Shown one piece after another: positions 13,032 through 21,230 of a stretch of 25,458 nucleotides of DNA (its first letter is position 1; each line of letters starts with the position of its first letter). The DNA comes from a virus. The notes under the pieces are model-generated. The model saw only the letters and a list, made by a program, of their open reading frames with translations, was not told where the DNA came from and did not search any database. Position numbers and translations under genes: made by a program. The stretch spans positions 1 to 25,458 of the IMG/VR virus record IMGVR_UViG_3300009068_000173. One strand, 5' to 3'.

Positions 13032-14547
13032 TTCGTGGCCGCCCAAGTGGCTTACACCTGTATCTGAAGAGGATCAACAACGAGGCGACGGTCCTGTCTT
13101 TAAACAGTTTGCTGAAACAGTTTGTCGCGTTACCAAAGACTCATTAGGTGGTCAAGCTGGAGAGTTAATTCGTTTTCGCAGTTGGCAAGAGAATCTTCTT
13201 AATCACGCTTTAGCAAGAAAAGAAAACGGTAGATTTAAACATCGCATTGCCTTGATTGGCATGGCACGTAAAAATGGTAAGTCTGCTCTTGGTGCTTCGG
13301 TCGGTCTAGCAGGTTTAACGCTAGGCGGACAAGGTTCTGAGATCTATTCATGCGCAGCGGATCGAGATCAAGCACGAATTGTGTTTGGTACTGCTAAGCG
13401 AATGGTTGAATTAGACGAAGAACTATCTAAAATGTTTACTCTTTACCGTGATGCAATTGAATATAAAGATACAGGTTCTGTCTATAAAGTCCTCTCGGCA
13501 GAGGCTTACACAAAAGAAGGTCTCAATCCGTCACCTCTTGTGATCTTCGATGAAGTCCACGCGCAGCCAAATCGCGAACTTTGGGATGTAATGTCTCTTG
13601 CCGGAGGCGCAAGAGCCGATTCTTTACTGTTTGGTATTACTACTGCTGGTGTAAAAACGCAGACTGATGGTCAAGATTCTTTGTGTTATTCACTTTATCA
13701 GTACGGTCAGCAGCTAGTTAAAAAAGAATTAGAAGATCCGTCATTCTTCTTTGCTTGGTGGGAACCCAAAAATGTAGAAGCGGATCATCGAGAACGATTT
13801 ATGTGGGAAGAATCAAATCCAGGTTTTAACGACATTGTTGACTCTGAAGATTTTGAGTCTTCTGTACTTAGAACACCAGAAGCAGAATTTCGAACTAAGC
13901 GAACTAACTGCTTTGTTTCAACATCTACCGCATGGCTTCCTACCGGAAGCTGGGACGCGTTGATTGACAAAGACAGAGTGCCAATGCAAGGCGAAAATGT
14001 AATTCTTGCATTTGATGGAGCTTTCTCTAATGACTCTACAGCTCTAGTTGCGTGGCTTATTGGTTCTGAAAAACCACATTTAATGGTTGTAGGACTATGG
14101 GAAAGACCGATTGATGCTGATCAGTCTTGGCACGTGCCTGTTGCAGAGGTTGAAAAGACTATTATTGATGCCTGTAGAGATGGCAGATTTAACGTAAAAG
14201 AGATCGTTTTTGATCCTGCACGATGGAATAGAACTTTTATGGTTTTAGATGAAGATGGTTTGCCATGTGTTTCATATCCAAACTCAGCAGAACGTATGGT
14301 TCCCGCAACACAAAAGTTTTATGAAGCAGTAGTAAATCAATCATTTACACACGATGGTGATGAACGTCTTGCAAGACATGTAGCTAACTGTGTGACAAAG
14401 CAATCATCACGTGGTGTCATGGTTGCTAAAGCTTCTTCTCGAAGAAAAGTAGATGCTGCGGTTGCTTCGATCTTTGGTTATGACCGAGCAACACAACCAC
14501 CCGAACCCAAAGAACCTGTTGCCAGGTATTTCTCAATACAAGTATGA
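12985..14547 (+). CDS. terL: Terminase large subunit
   Basis: This is a 520-residue packaging motor. The ATPase domain has GMARKNGKSAL (Walker A, residues 92-102), VIFDEVHAQPN (Walker B, about 186) and GITTAGV (coupling motif). The RNase H-like nuclease has ILAFDGAFSNDSTALVAW (first Asp near 343) and EIVFDPARWN (near 407). It translocates DNA into the capsid and cuts the concatemer. The start used is a GTG at 12985, overlapping TerS by 47 bases; a later TTG at 13009 would shorten the overlap. The next gene starts 8 bases after the stop, and its ribosome site overlaps the stop codon. Confidence 0.92.
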   Translation: MSQLSNNLLLPNEPSNSWPPKWLTPVSEEDQQRGDGPVFKQFAETVCRVTKDSLGGQAGELIRFRSWQENLLNHALARKENGRFKHRIALIGMARKNGKSALGASVGLAGLTLGGQGSEIYSCAADRDQARIVFGTAKRMVELDEELSKMFTLYRDAIEYKDTGSVYKVLSAEAYTKEGLNPSPLVIFDEVHAQPNRELWDVMSLAGGARADSLLFGITTAGVKTQTDGQDSLCYSLYQYGQQLVKKELEDPSFFFAWWEPKNVEADHRERFMWEESNPGFNDIVDSEDFESSVLRTPEAEFRTKRTNCFVSTSTAWLPTGSWDALIDKDRVPMQGENVILAFDGAFSNDSTALVAWLIGSEKPHLMVVGLWERPIDADQSWHVPVAEVEKTIIDACRDGRFNVKEIVFDPARWNRTFMVLDEDGLPCVSYPNSAERMVPATQKFYEAVVNQSFTHDGDERLARHVANCVTKQSSRGVMVAKASSRRKVDAAVASIFGYDRATQPPEPKEPVARYFSIQV

Positions 14548-14555
14548 GGAGCATC

Positions 14556-14696
14556 ATGAAAAAACTTGACTTTGCTTTATTAACAGAATTGGCAGGAGTA
14601 ATTCTTGTCGCAATTGGGGTCGCTATGTTCTCTGTTCCACTTTCTTTTATTACGGTGGGTGGATTTCTTATTTGGGCTACAGAAAAGGCTAACTGA
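14556..14696 (+). CDS. Small two-helix membrane protein, 46 aa
   Basis: The ribosome site GAGGAG overlaps the terminase stop. The 46-residue product has two hydrophobic segments (about 12-26, LAGVILVAIGVAMFS; and 28-42, PLSFITVGGFLIWAT) with a short Pro-containing turn and a charged end (EKAN). The stop overlaps the next start (TGATGA). Small membrane proteins of this size next to terminase genes are common in phages, but their roles are not known. It could be holin-like by topology, but nothing here proves lysis function. Confidence 0.65.
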   Translation: MKKLDFALLTELAGVILVAIGVAMFSVPLSFITVGGFLIWATEKAN

Positions 14697-15046
14697 TGAC
14701 AGCTGGAATTTATAACGCAACCATAGATCAAGGTGCTACGTGGAGCGTTACGGTCACATATAAAGATTCAAATGGTGCGCCAATTAACTTAACTGGTTAT
14801 ACAGCAGCAATGCAAGTCCGTCAGCAATATAGTTCTACAGATGCAGATCTAACATTGACCAGTCCAAGTGGCGGAATTGTAATTACGCCGTTAACGGGAG
14901 TTATTGTCATTACAATGTCAGCTACACAAACACTTTCTTTATCAGAAGGTTTTTATGTATACGATGTTGAACTTACATCAGGAACTTTTAAGGACCGTAT
15001 GATGCAAGGGCAATTAACCGTTGCTCCAGAGGTGACGCGTGTCTGA
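14696..15046 (+). CDS. Beta-sandwich fibre/adaptor protein, 116 aa
   Basis: The protein starts MTAGIYNATIDQGATWSVTV and continues with YKDSNGAPINLTGYTAAMQV, a segmented beta-sandwich of the type found in phage baseplate or fibre adaptor proteins (BppU-like). The C-terminus VYDVELTSGTFKDRMMQGQL followed by VAPEVTR is also typical. It probably links a fibre to the tail or a fibre to a neighbour protein. It starts in an overlap with the membrane protein gene and ends overlapping the collagen-like fibre gene, which fits a structural partner role. Exact attachment point unknown. Confidence 0.7.
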   Translation: MTAGIYNATIDQGATWSVTVTYKDSNGAPINLTGYTAAMQVRQQYSSTDADLTLTSPSGGIVITPLTGVIVITMSATQTLSLSEGFYVYDVELTSGTFKDRMMQGQLTVAPEVTRV

Positions 15047-16682
15047 TAATCAAGTCACTATTGTTAAAGATATTAACACAGTAACTATTGCTGATGCTGG
15101 TACTCAAGGTCCTTCAGGTGCTCAAGGCATAACAGGTTCTCAAGGAATACAAGGTATACAAGGTGCGCAAGGCGTTCAAGGCGTTGTTGGCACACAAGGA
15201 CTTGTTGGATCTCAAGGTTTGCAAGGTACACAAGGTGTAAACGGTGTTCAAGGAATTACCGGCATTCAAGGTACACAAGGTTTACAAGGTAATCAAGGAA
15301 CGCAAGGTGTAGTTGGCTTACAAGGTTTAACTGGGATTCAAGGCACTCAAGGTCTTACTGGTTTACAAGGAGCAACAGGTACTCAAGGAACTCTTGGAAC
15401 TCAAGGCACTACTGGAACTCAAGGCACTACTGGAACTCAAGGATTGCAAGGTCGCCAAGGTACAGTTGGTAATCAAGGAACTATTGGCACACAAGGAACA
15501 ACCGGTTTACAGGGAACTACCGGTGCGCAAGGTTTAACTGGCACGCAAGGTTTAACTGGAATTCAAGGATCTGTCGGTATTCAAGGCACAGTTGGATCTC
15601 AAGGTTTAACTGGTACCCAAGGAATTCAAGGAATACAAGGACTACAAGGTTTAGGCGATAGATACCAAACAACGTCTACTACTTCTATTACACTTCCAGC
15701 ATCTGGTGTTGTGGCTTTAATTGTAGGTGCTAATCTTTCTTACTCAACTGGTCAAACCGTTTCTGTTGCAAACACCGTTGCCCTCTATTTTATTGGCGAC
15801 GTCGTCAGCTACAACGTCAGCACTGGAGCGCTCAGCGTCTCAGTCACTCGCACCAACGGTACTGGCCTTTACTCCTCTTGGGCTGTAAACCTTGACGGCG
15901 CAGTCGGTATTCAAGGTGTTCAGGGAACTCTTGGAAATCAAGGAACACTTGGCGCGCAAGGTACTACAGGACTGCAAGGTTCTACTGGCACACAAGGCGT
16001 GACTGGATTACAAGGATCTCTTGGTCTGCAAGGTAACACTGGAACTCAAGGTGTTACTGGTTTACAAGGTTTTAACGGAACACAAGGAACTTTAGGAACA
16101 CAAGGTTCTACAGGCACTCAAGGTATTATCGGTGTTCAAGGAATTACTGGCACAACCGGTAATACAGGTCTTCAAGGTACTACTGGAGCACAAGGAACTA
16201 CTGGAGAAACTGGTCTACAAGGTTTAATTGGTTTGCAAGGAAATTCTGGAACTAATGGTACAAATGGTGCACAAGGAACTACTGGAACCCAGGGTCTTGT
16301 TGGAAATCAAGGAACTATTGGACAACAAGGTGTTACAGGTTTTCAAGGTACTACTGGCGTAAACGGCACTCAAGGCTTAATAGGTACCCAAGGATCAGTA
16401 GGTACGCAAGGAACTGATGGTATAACAGGTAATCAAGGCACTCAAGGCATTCAAGGTACGCTTGGTTTGCAAGGTACAACTGGACTACAAGGATTCTTTG
16501 GAACTCAAGGCGTTGGTGGAGTACAAGGCACAACTGGTGAAAACGGCAATGCTTATATCGTTGACTTCTTAGATGGCGGTTCTTCACCAATAATTCCAGA
16601 CATTATTTATGATTCTGGTGTTTCAACCACCTTAACATGGACTTACACCATTGACGCAGGTGGCGCAACGGTTTCATTCTAA
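15039..16682 (+). CDS. Collagen-like fibre protein with Gly-X-Gln repeats
   Basis: This is a 547-residue protein with a GTG start at 15039. A short non-collagen head (MSDNQVTIVKDINTVTIADA) leads into Gly-X-Y repeats at residues 21-206, an interrupting domain at 207-286 (DRYQTTSTTSITLPASGVV...), a second Gly-X-Y block at 287-504, and a C-terminal beta domain (about 505-547). The Y position is very often Gln (GTQGLQG, GITGIQG), with Thr also frequent; Pro and Lys are scarce. It should form a long trimeric rod, probably a tail or head fibre carrying a tip domain. Part of the interrupting domain (DNA 15780-15900) is visibly more GC-rich than its flanks. Confidence 0.85.
   Translation: MSDNQVTIVKDINTVTIADAGTQGPSGAQGITGSQGIQGIQGAQGVQGVVGTQGLVGSQGLQGTQGVNGVQGITGIQGTQGLQGNQGTQGVVGLQGLTGIQGTQGLTGLQGATGTQGTLGTQGTTGTQGTTGTQGLQGRQGTVGNQGTIGTQGTTGLQGTTGAQGLTGTQGLTGIQGSVGIQGTVGSQGLTGTQGIQGIQGLQGLGDRYQTTSTTSITLPASGVVALIVGANLSYSTGQTVSVANTVALYFIGDVVSYNVSTGALSVSVTRTNGTGLYSSWAVNLDGAVGIQGVQGTLGNQGTLGAQGTTGLQGSTGTQGVTGLQGSLGLQGNTGTQGVTGLQGFNGTQGTLGTQGSTGTQGIIGVQGITGTTGNTGLQGTTGAQGTTGETGLQGLIGLQGNSGTNGTNGAQGTTGTQGLVGNQGTIGQQGVTGFQGTTGVNGTQGLIGTQGSVGTQGTDGITGNQGTQGIQGTLGLQGTTGLQGFFGTQGVGGVQGTTGENGNAYIVDFLDGGSSPIIPDIIYDSGVSTTLTWTYTIDAGGATVSF
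15099..16551 (+). repeat. Imperfect 9/18-bp tandem repeats encoding Gly-X-Gln triplets
   Basis: Two long blocks (15099-15656 and 15897-16551) are built from short units such as GGTACTCAAGGT. One 18-base unit (TGGAACTCAAGGCACTAC) is repeated exactly around 15397-15432. Most Gln codons are CAA. The repeats follow the coding frame, so they are best explained by the collagen-like protein. Length change by slippage or recombination between units is likely over time. A third, shorter block occurs in the next gene (16866-17125). Confidence 0.8.
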
Positions 16683-16703
16683 CTACGGCTAAAGGACAAA
16701 AAT

Positions 16704-17429
16704 ATGACATCACGCTTACAAAATCGCCGCGATACAGCTGCAAACTGGACCGCTAATAATCCAACACTTGCTGCTGGTGAGATTGGGCTTGAAACTGATA
16801 CAGCAAAGTTTAAGATGGGCAATGGATCAACAGCTTGGACTTCACTTGCGTACGCGTACACAGCGGGTGCGCAGGGCACTACCGGCACTCAAGGTTTAAC
16901 TGGCGCGCAAGGAATACAAGGTACAACAGGCTTACAAGGCACTACTGGTTTTCAAGGCACTACCGGAACGCAAGGTATTACCGGAACGCAAGGTATACAG
17001 GGAACACAAGGAATACAAGGTACAACAGGCTTACAAGGCACAAGTGGATCTCAAGGCACTACTGGAACTCAAGGCATTCAAGGAACGCAAGGAATACAAG
17101 GCATCACTGGCACTACTGGCGGTGGAATTGCAGGATTTAACGCACAATCTGGTTCAACCTATACTCTTGTTCTTGGAGATCTAAATAAATTAGTTACAGC
17201 ATCAATTGCAAATACAATTACAGTTCCACCATCAGTTTACTCAGCAAATGATGTAATCAATATTCAACAGATTGGCACAGGACAGATAACATTTGCGGCT
17301 GGCTCTGGTGTAACAATTACTTCAAATGGAGCAACTAGTGCGGCACCAAAAACTAGGACTCAGTATTCAGCATGCAGTGTTATTTGTACAGCTGCAAACG
17401 TGTTTACTATTATTGGTGACATTGCCTAA
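16704..17429 (+). CDS. Fibre protein: Mtd-like N-terminal domain, collagen-like middle, beta C-terminal tip
   Basis: The 241-residue product has three parts. Residues 1-52 (RLQNRRDTAANWTANNPTLA, then GEIGLETDTAKFKMGNGSTA) match the widespread tail-fibre attachment repeat seen at the start of major-tropism-determinant-type and other phage fibres. Residues 55-141 are Gly-X-Gln collagen-like triplets matching those of the preceding protein. Residues 142-241 form a beta-rich tip (YTLVLGDLNKLVTAS, VINIQQIGTGQITFAAGSG) of a type common at fibre ends. It probably forms a second, shorter trimeric fibre or pairs with the neighbour. Its stop overlaps the glycine-rich adhesin start (TAATG). Confidence 0.82.
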   Translation: MTSRLQNRRDTAANWTANNPTLAAGEIGLETDTAKFKMGNGSTAWTSLAYAYTAGAQGTTGTQGLTGAQGIQGTTGLQGTTGFQGTTGTQGITGTQGIQGTQGIQGTTGLQGTSGSQGTTGTQGIQGTQGIQGITGTTGGGIAGFNAQSGSTYTLVLGDLNKLVTASIANTITVPPSVYSANDVINIQQIGTGQITFAAGSGVTITSNGATSAAPKTRTQYSACSVICTAANVFTIIGDIA

Positions 17430-19156
17430 TGCCAATTTTAGGAATTGTAGCTAGTCAGATTTCTGGCCACCTTAATCTTGTAACAGACTTTCTTGTTATT
17501 GCAGGCGGCGGTGGCGGTGGTGGAAATCTTGCAGGTGGCGGTGGTGCTGGTGGGCTTGTTTATACCGCAGCACAGAAACTTTCTTTTAACACTTCCTATA
17601 CAGTAACAGTAGGACCTGGCGGTGCAGGAGCATCAAGCGGTGGGCCAAGTGGAACTGCTGGCACAAACTCTAATGTTACTGGAACTGGATTGTCTTTAAC
17701 TGCTGCCGTTGGTGGTGGAGCTGGCCAAGGAGATTCATACTTAACGGTCGGATTAAACGGCGGTTCAGGTGGCGGTGGTTCCCGTGCTAGTGGCAATTTT
17801 GGAACTGGAACTTCAGGGCAAGGCAATAATGGCGCGGCTGGGTACGGTACACCGTACCAAAACGGCGGAGGCGGCGGTGGTGCGGACGCCGCTGGATCTA
17901 CTAATAGCGGTAGCTATAACGGCGGTGCTGCTGGTAATGGTACAAATACATATTCAACCTGGGCAAGTGCAACATCATCAGGTGTAAGTGGATATTATGC
18001 AGGTGGTGGTGGTGGCGGCGGTGGAGCAAGCGGAAGTGCTAACGGCGGTGCGGGTGGTGCAGGTGGTGGTGGTAACGGTGGTGGAACATCAGCCGCTCCA
18101 ATCGCAGGAACAGTCAATACTGGCGGCGGCGGCGGCGGTGGCTATTGGGATTCTTATTCTCCGAAGCACCTTGGCGCGGCTGGAGGATCAGGAATCGTGA
18201 TTACTCGCTATTCAGGAGCACAAGCTGCCAATGGTGGAATTGTAACTGCATCTGGTGGCTATACGTATCATAAGTTTACTTCTGATGGCAATTTTGTAAC
18301 TTTAGCTTCAGCTGCAAAAGCATCAGGCGGTACTGTTGTACTTTCTGGTGGTTATTTTTATCACACATTTTTATCAGATGGAACATTTACACCTGCATCA
18401 TCAACATTGACTTGTGACGTGCTTGTTATTGCAGGCGGCGGAGCTGGTGCATATTTGTACGGAGGAGGCGGTGGAGCTGGTGGAGTTTCTTATCAAACTG
18501 GAAGATCAGTAACTACTGGTGCCAAAACAGTAACCGTTGGTGGTGGTGGAACTGCACCTGGAACTACTGGCAATGGCGGCAATGGAAATAACTCTGTATT
18601 TGATACCATTACTTCAAACGGAGGTGGTGGCGGTGGCGCATGGATAGCAAGCACAGGAACTAACGGTCTTGCTGGCGGTTCTGGTGGTGGAGGATCTATG
18701 GGAACTAGCTCTGGAAATACAACATCAGGCGGCACTGCAAATCAAGGTTCCTCAGGCGGAGCAACTGGCTATGGAAACAATGGCGGCGGCGGCCTTCGCG
18801 GTAGTGGTAGCACTTATTTTGGCGGCGGCGGCGGCGGTTCAGGATCAGTAGGCACGTCAGCGGTTGCAGGACAGGGCGGCGCGGGTGGAGCAGGTAAAAA
18901 TGATTGGTCAACTTGGGCATCCGCAACTAGTACTGGTGTTTCTGGTTATTACGCTGGAGGTGGTGGTGGTTCAGGAGAAGGTGGTGGAACTGCTCCTGCT
19001 GGTGGTTCTGGTGGCGGAGGAAGAGGCCAACTTTACGACACTGTTGGCGCGGTATCTGGAACCGTTAATACAGGTTCGGGCGGAGGCGGACTAGCAAATA
19101 ATGCAACACCCGGTAATGGTGGTTCTGGCATTGTTATTATTCGATACGCAATCTAA
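17429..19156 (+). CDS. Duplicated glycine-rich (polyglycine) tail adhesin
   Basis: This 575-residue protein is dominated by runs of Gly. Two similar domains are visible, about 20-262 and 330-575. Each starts with [LF]VIAGGG, contains STWASATSxGVSGYYAGGGG, and ends with GSGIVIxRY. Between them lie two shorter ~30-residue repeats of the form GGxxxASGGYTYHKFTSDGNF. Glycine-rich domains of this kind form polyglycine-helix sandwiches at tail tips, as in T-even gp38 adhesins, and bind receptors. The gene follows two fibre genes and overlaps the previous stop. The duplication may allow two binding surfaces or give raw material for variation. Confidence 0.82.
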   Translation: MPILGIVASQISGHLNLVTDFLVIAGGGGGGGNLAGGGGAGGLVYTAAQKLSFNTSYTVTVGPGGAGASSGGPSGTAGTNSNVTGTGLSLTAAVGGGAGQGDSYLTVGLNGGSGGGGSRASGNFGTGTSGQGNNGAAGYGTPYQNGGGGGGADAAGSTNSGSYNGGAAGNGTNTYSTWASATSSGVSGYYAGGGGGGGGASGSANGGAGGAGGGGNGGGTSAAPIAGTVNTGGGGGGGYWDSYSPKHLGAAGGSGIVITRYSGAQAANGGIVTASGGYTYHKFTSDGNFVTLASAAKASGGTVVLSGGYFYHTFLSDGTFTPASSTLTCDVLVIAGGGAGAYLYGGGGGAGGVSYQTGRSVTTGAKTVTVGGGGTAPGTTGNGGNGNNSVFDTITSNGGGGGGAWIASTGTNGLAGGSGGGGSMGTSSGNTTSGGTANQGSSGGATGYGNNGGGGLRGSGSTYFGGGGGGSGSVGTSAVAGQGGAGGAGKNDWSTWASATSTGVSGYYAGGGGGSGEGGGTAPAGGSGGGGRGQLYDTVGAVSGTVNTGSGGGGLANNATPGNGGSGIVIIRYAI

Positions 19157-19168
19157 ATAGGGGGCAAT

Positions 19169-19369
19169 ATGAAAAACAATGTAACAAAGATTAAAGAAAG
19201 CAAAACAACACAATGCTTTTCATACGAGATCAGTATGCTGGTTCATGTTATTGCAGACAATGAGGAAACAGCTAAGTCTCAATTAGATGAAAAAGGCGGA
19301 ATTGTTACCAAGCGTGATGTTAAGTTAGTAAACACAGTAACGCTTTACGGCGAAGATAAGGATAAATAA
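19169..19369 (+). CDS. Hypothetical protein, 66 aa
   Basis: ATAGGGGG precedes the ATG at 19169. The 66-residue protein looks like a small alpha/beta fold: a strand (YEISMLVHVIA), a helix (EETAKSQLDEKGG) and two further strands (IVTKRDVKLVNTVTLYG), with a charged Lys/Asp end. The beta-alpha-beta-beta pattern is also typical of small phage proteins of unknown role. It ends immediately before the next ATG (19370), so they share an mRNA. Function unknown. Confidence 0.65.
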   Translation: MKNNVTKIKESKTTQCFSYEISMLVHVIADNEETAKSQLDEKGGIVTKRDVKLVNTVTLYGEDKDK

Positions 19370-19708
19370 ATGTCACATTGGGCAAAAGTAGAAGATGGTG
19401 TAGTCACACAGGTTAATGTAGTTGAAGATGAGTTTCTTTATGCCAATCCTGATCGATACACAGGCACTTGGATCAAGACTTCTTATAATACACACGGCGG
19501 AGTTCATTCTTTAGGTGGAACACCATTAAACAAAAACTATGCAGGCGTTGGATATACATGGGATGGTACAGGATTTGCTGCACCACAGCCATATTCTTCT
19601 TGGACTTTAAACTCAGAAACTTATATTTGGGAAGCACCAACTGTAATGCCTATTGATGGCAAATTATACACTTGGAATGAAGCAAGTCTTTCCTGGGTTG
19701 AACTATAA
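19370..19708 (+). CDS. Conserved phage structural-region protein, 112 aa
   Basis: It begins MSHWAKVEDGVVTQVNVVED and has SYNTHGGVHSLGGTPLNKNY, then AGVGYTWDGTGFAAPQPYSS and WEAPTVMPIDGKLYTWNEAS. This pattern (SHWAKVE..., NTxGGVH, PLxKNYAGxGYTxD, APxPxPxDGKLYxW) is one I recognise from many marine and freshwater tailed phages, where the protein lies among tail and fibre genes. It is probably a small virion or fibre-associated protein, but its role is not known. It starts directly after the upstream stop with no gap. Confidence 0.75.
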   Translation: MSHWAKVEDGVVTQVNVVEDEFLYANPDRYTGTWIKTSYNTHGGVHSLGGTPLNKNYAGVGYTWDGTGFAAPQPYSSWTLNSETYIWEAPTVMPIDGKLYTWNEASLSWVEL

Positions 19709-19709
19709 T
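19704..19709 (+). promoter_or_regulatory. TATAAT hexamer, candidate promoter for the glycan-type cassette
   Basis: A perfect TATAAT overlaps the stop of the 112-residue protein and is followed by an A/T-rich run and then GTCGGGGGAC, a strong ribosome site, before the ATG at 19733. No good -35 is seen 17 bases upstream. It could give the three-gene cassette at 19733-21918 its own promoter, as in morons. Confidence 0.3.
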
Positions 19710-19732
19710 AAAATAAAAAAGTCGGGGGACTA

Positions 19733-20722
19733 ATGAATCTAGTTAAAAAAGCAGTAAAGTTTGGTGGTAAATTAGCACCACTAGTTATTTCAGAAGGTCT
19801 TACCTCTGGAACTGGTTTAATGAATCCGTCAGTTTTTATAGATAACGATGGCGACATACTCGTCAATCTGCGCCATGTGAACTACACGCTTTATCACGCA
19901 GAGAGCACTCAGCGATTCCCGTCTCGGTGGGGCCCACTTGGGTACCTGCACCCAGAAAAAGACCAGCGACTGGTCACAGAGAATTACGTTTGCAGGTTGA
20001 ACTCAGACCTTGAAATAACAGACCACGCAAGAGTTGAGATGCTCGAGTTGCACACTCCGATTTGGGAGTTCGTGGGACTTGAGGACGCTAGACTAGTGCA
20101 GTGGGACGGAGAATACTCCATCATTGGAGTTCGCAGAGACACGACCACAAACGGCGTCGGCCGCATGGAGAAGTCAATCATCAAGCTTGACAAATCCAAG
20201 TGGAGTGCCAAAGAGGTCAAGCGCACGCGCATTCCAGCTCCAGATCCAAATGAGTCATATTGTGAAAAAAACTGGATGCCAGTTGTAGAAAGACCAAATC
20301 AGTTTATTAAATGGACTAGTCCAGTTGAAGTCGTTGAATTGCAAGGCAATAAGTGTATTCAACTTGCGGTCAAACAAGGTATAAAGCCAAACAAAGATCA
20401 AAGAGGTGGCTCACAAGTTATTAAGTGGGGCAACGTCTACATTAGCGTTACGCACGAAGTTGACTTGTTTAAGAACTATCTAGAACAAAAAGACGGTCTG
20501 TACCGCCACCGCTTATGCGTATGGGACAATCAACTTAATCTTGTGGGTCTTGGTCAACCGTTTAGTTTCTTAAATGGAAACATTGAGTTTTGTGCTGGCG
20601 CTGCAGTCTTTGAGGGCGACCTGCTCATTTCGTTTGGCTTTCAGGACAACGCGGCCTTTATACTGCGGACACCAAAAGCTGTAGTTGAAGACATGATTGT
20701 TGAGGCACTCGATGCTAATTGA
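19733..20722 (+). CDS. GH130-like beta-propeller glycosidase/glycan-associated protein
   Basis: GGGGGAC lies upstream of the ATG. The 329-residue sequence shows repeated beta strands with motifs of five-bladed propeller enzymes: TGLMNPSVFIDNDGDILVNL near the start, GLEDARLVQWDGEY (115-128), EKNWMPVVE (178-186), RGGSQVIKWGNVYISVTHE and EFCAGAAVFEGDLLISFG. The 'E-D-x-R' and 'KNW.P' signatures are those of GH130-type phosphorylase/hydrolase folds, which act on mannosides. It probably processes or builds a glycan on the virion or host surface, but the active residues are unproven. Roughly 19855-20240 is more GC-rich than flanking sequence. The next gene overlaps its end by 11 bases. Confidence 0.6.
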   Translation: MNLVKKAVKFGGKLAPLVISEGLTSGTGLMNPSVFIDNDGDILVNLRHVNYTLYHAESTQRFPSRWGPLGYLHPEKDQRLVTENYVCRLNSDLEITDHARVEMLELHTPIWEFVGLEDARLVQWDGEYSIIGVRRDTTTNGVGRMEKSIIKLDKSKWSAKEVKRTRIPAPDPNESYCEKNWMPVVERPNQFIKWTSPVEVVELQGNKCIQLAVKQGIKPNKDQRGGSQVIKWGNVYISVTHEVDLFKNYLEQKDGLYRHRLCVWDNQLNLVGLGQPFSFLNGNIEFCAGAAVFEGDLLISFGFQDNAAFILRTPKAVVEDMIVEALDAN

Positions 20723-21230
20723 GTCTCTCATAGTCAGCATATCGCGTGATCCATTTAACCCAGAACTTAACTTTCAAGCAGCAACTGAGTATGAAAAACT
20801 TGGACAAACTGCAAGTGCTGTTTCATTTTACTTGCGAACAGCAGAGTATGGTTACGAATCACACCAAGATCTAGTTTACCTTTCGCTGTTAAGACTTGCC
20901 TCCTGCTTTAACGATCAAAATGACAGACTTGCCACTGTGTCAAATTCACTTTTGCAAGCTGTAGCTTATCAACCTCACAAGGCAGAAGCATATTTTCTTT
21001 TGTCCGAATTCCATGAAAGACAAAAGAACTGGCAAGAGTGTTATACTTTTGCAGCAATTGGTCTTGGACTAGATCCTAAAGACTACCGGCTCCAGTTTGA
21101 AAAAGCTGTAAGTGGTTGGTGGATTGGCCGTGCTGAAGAGTCAAAAGAACTGTTTCAATCTTTGCTTAAACGCAAAGATTTATTACCGCACTATAAAAAA
21201 GCAATTGAGTTAAATCTTGATTCTATTTGA
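20712..21230 (+). CDS. TPR-repeat protein of the glycan cassette
   Basis: The ATG at 20712 is used; a TTG five codons earlier is possible. The protein has 172 residues made of helical pairs of the tetratricopeptide type: PELNFQAATEYEKLGQTASA, AEAYFLLSEFHERQKNWQEC, and a final EESKELFQSLLKRK. This resembles the TPR half often attached to family-2 glycosyltransferases in phages and cyanobacteria. No catalytic half is present here. It probably acts as a scaffold for the two enzymes flanking it, since the three genes overlap (20712-20722, 21217-21230). The role is inferred from this linkage. Confidence 0.65.
   Translation: MLIESLIVSISRDPFNPELNFQAATEYEKLGQTASAVSFYLRTAEYGYESHQDLVYLSLLRLASCFNDQNDRLATVSNSLLQAVAYQPHKAEAYFLLSEFHERQKNWQECYTFAAIGLGLDPKDYRLQFEKAVSGWWIGRAEESKELFQSLLKRKDLLPHYKKAIELNLDSI

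Noticed and set aside
14556-14696. Holin
   Set aside because: Two membrane segments fit, but no endolysin adjoins and such small membrane proteins are common next to terminase genes; the evidence is too weak.
17596-18735. Several minus-strand and alternative-frame open frames in the glycine-rich gene
   Set aside because: GGN codon runs give open frames on the other strand (Pro-rich) and in other frames (Val/Ala-rich) automatically; none has a start site or plausible protein character.
15039-19156. CRISPR-like or satellite array in the short repeats
   Set aside because: The repeats follow the reading frame of Gly-X-Gln or Gly-rich proteins, with no regular spacers and no adjacent cas genes.
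16704-19156. Diversity-generating retroelement, because one fibre has an Mtd-like N-terminal domain
   Set aside because: No reverse transcriptase gene and no template/variable repeat pair with adenine-specific differences is seen; the Mtd-like domain is a common fibre attachment module.
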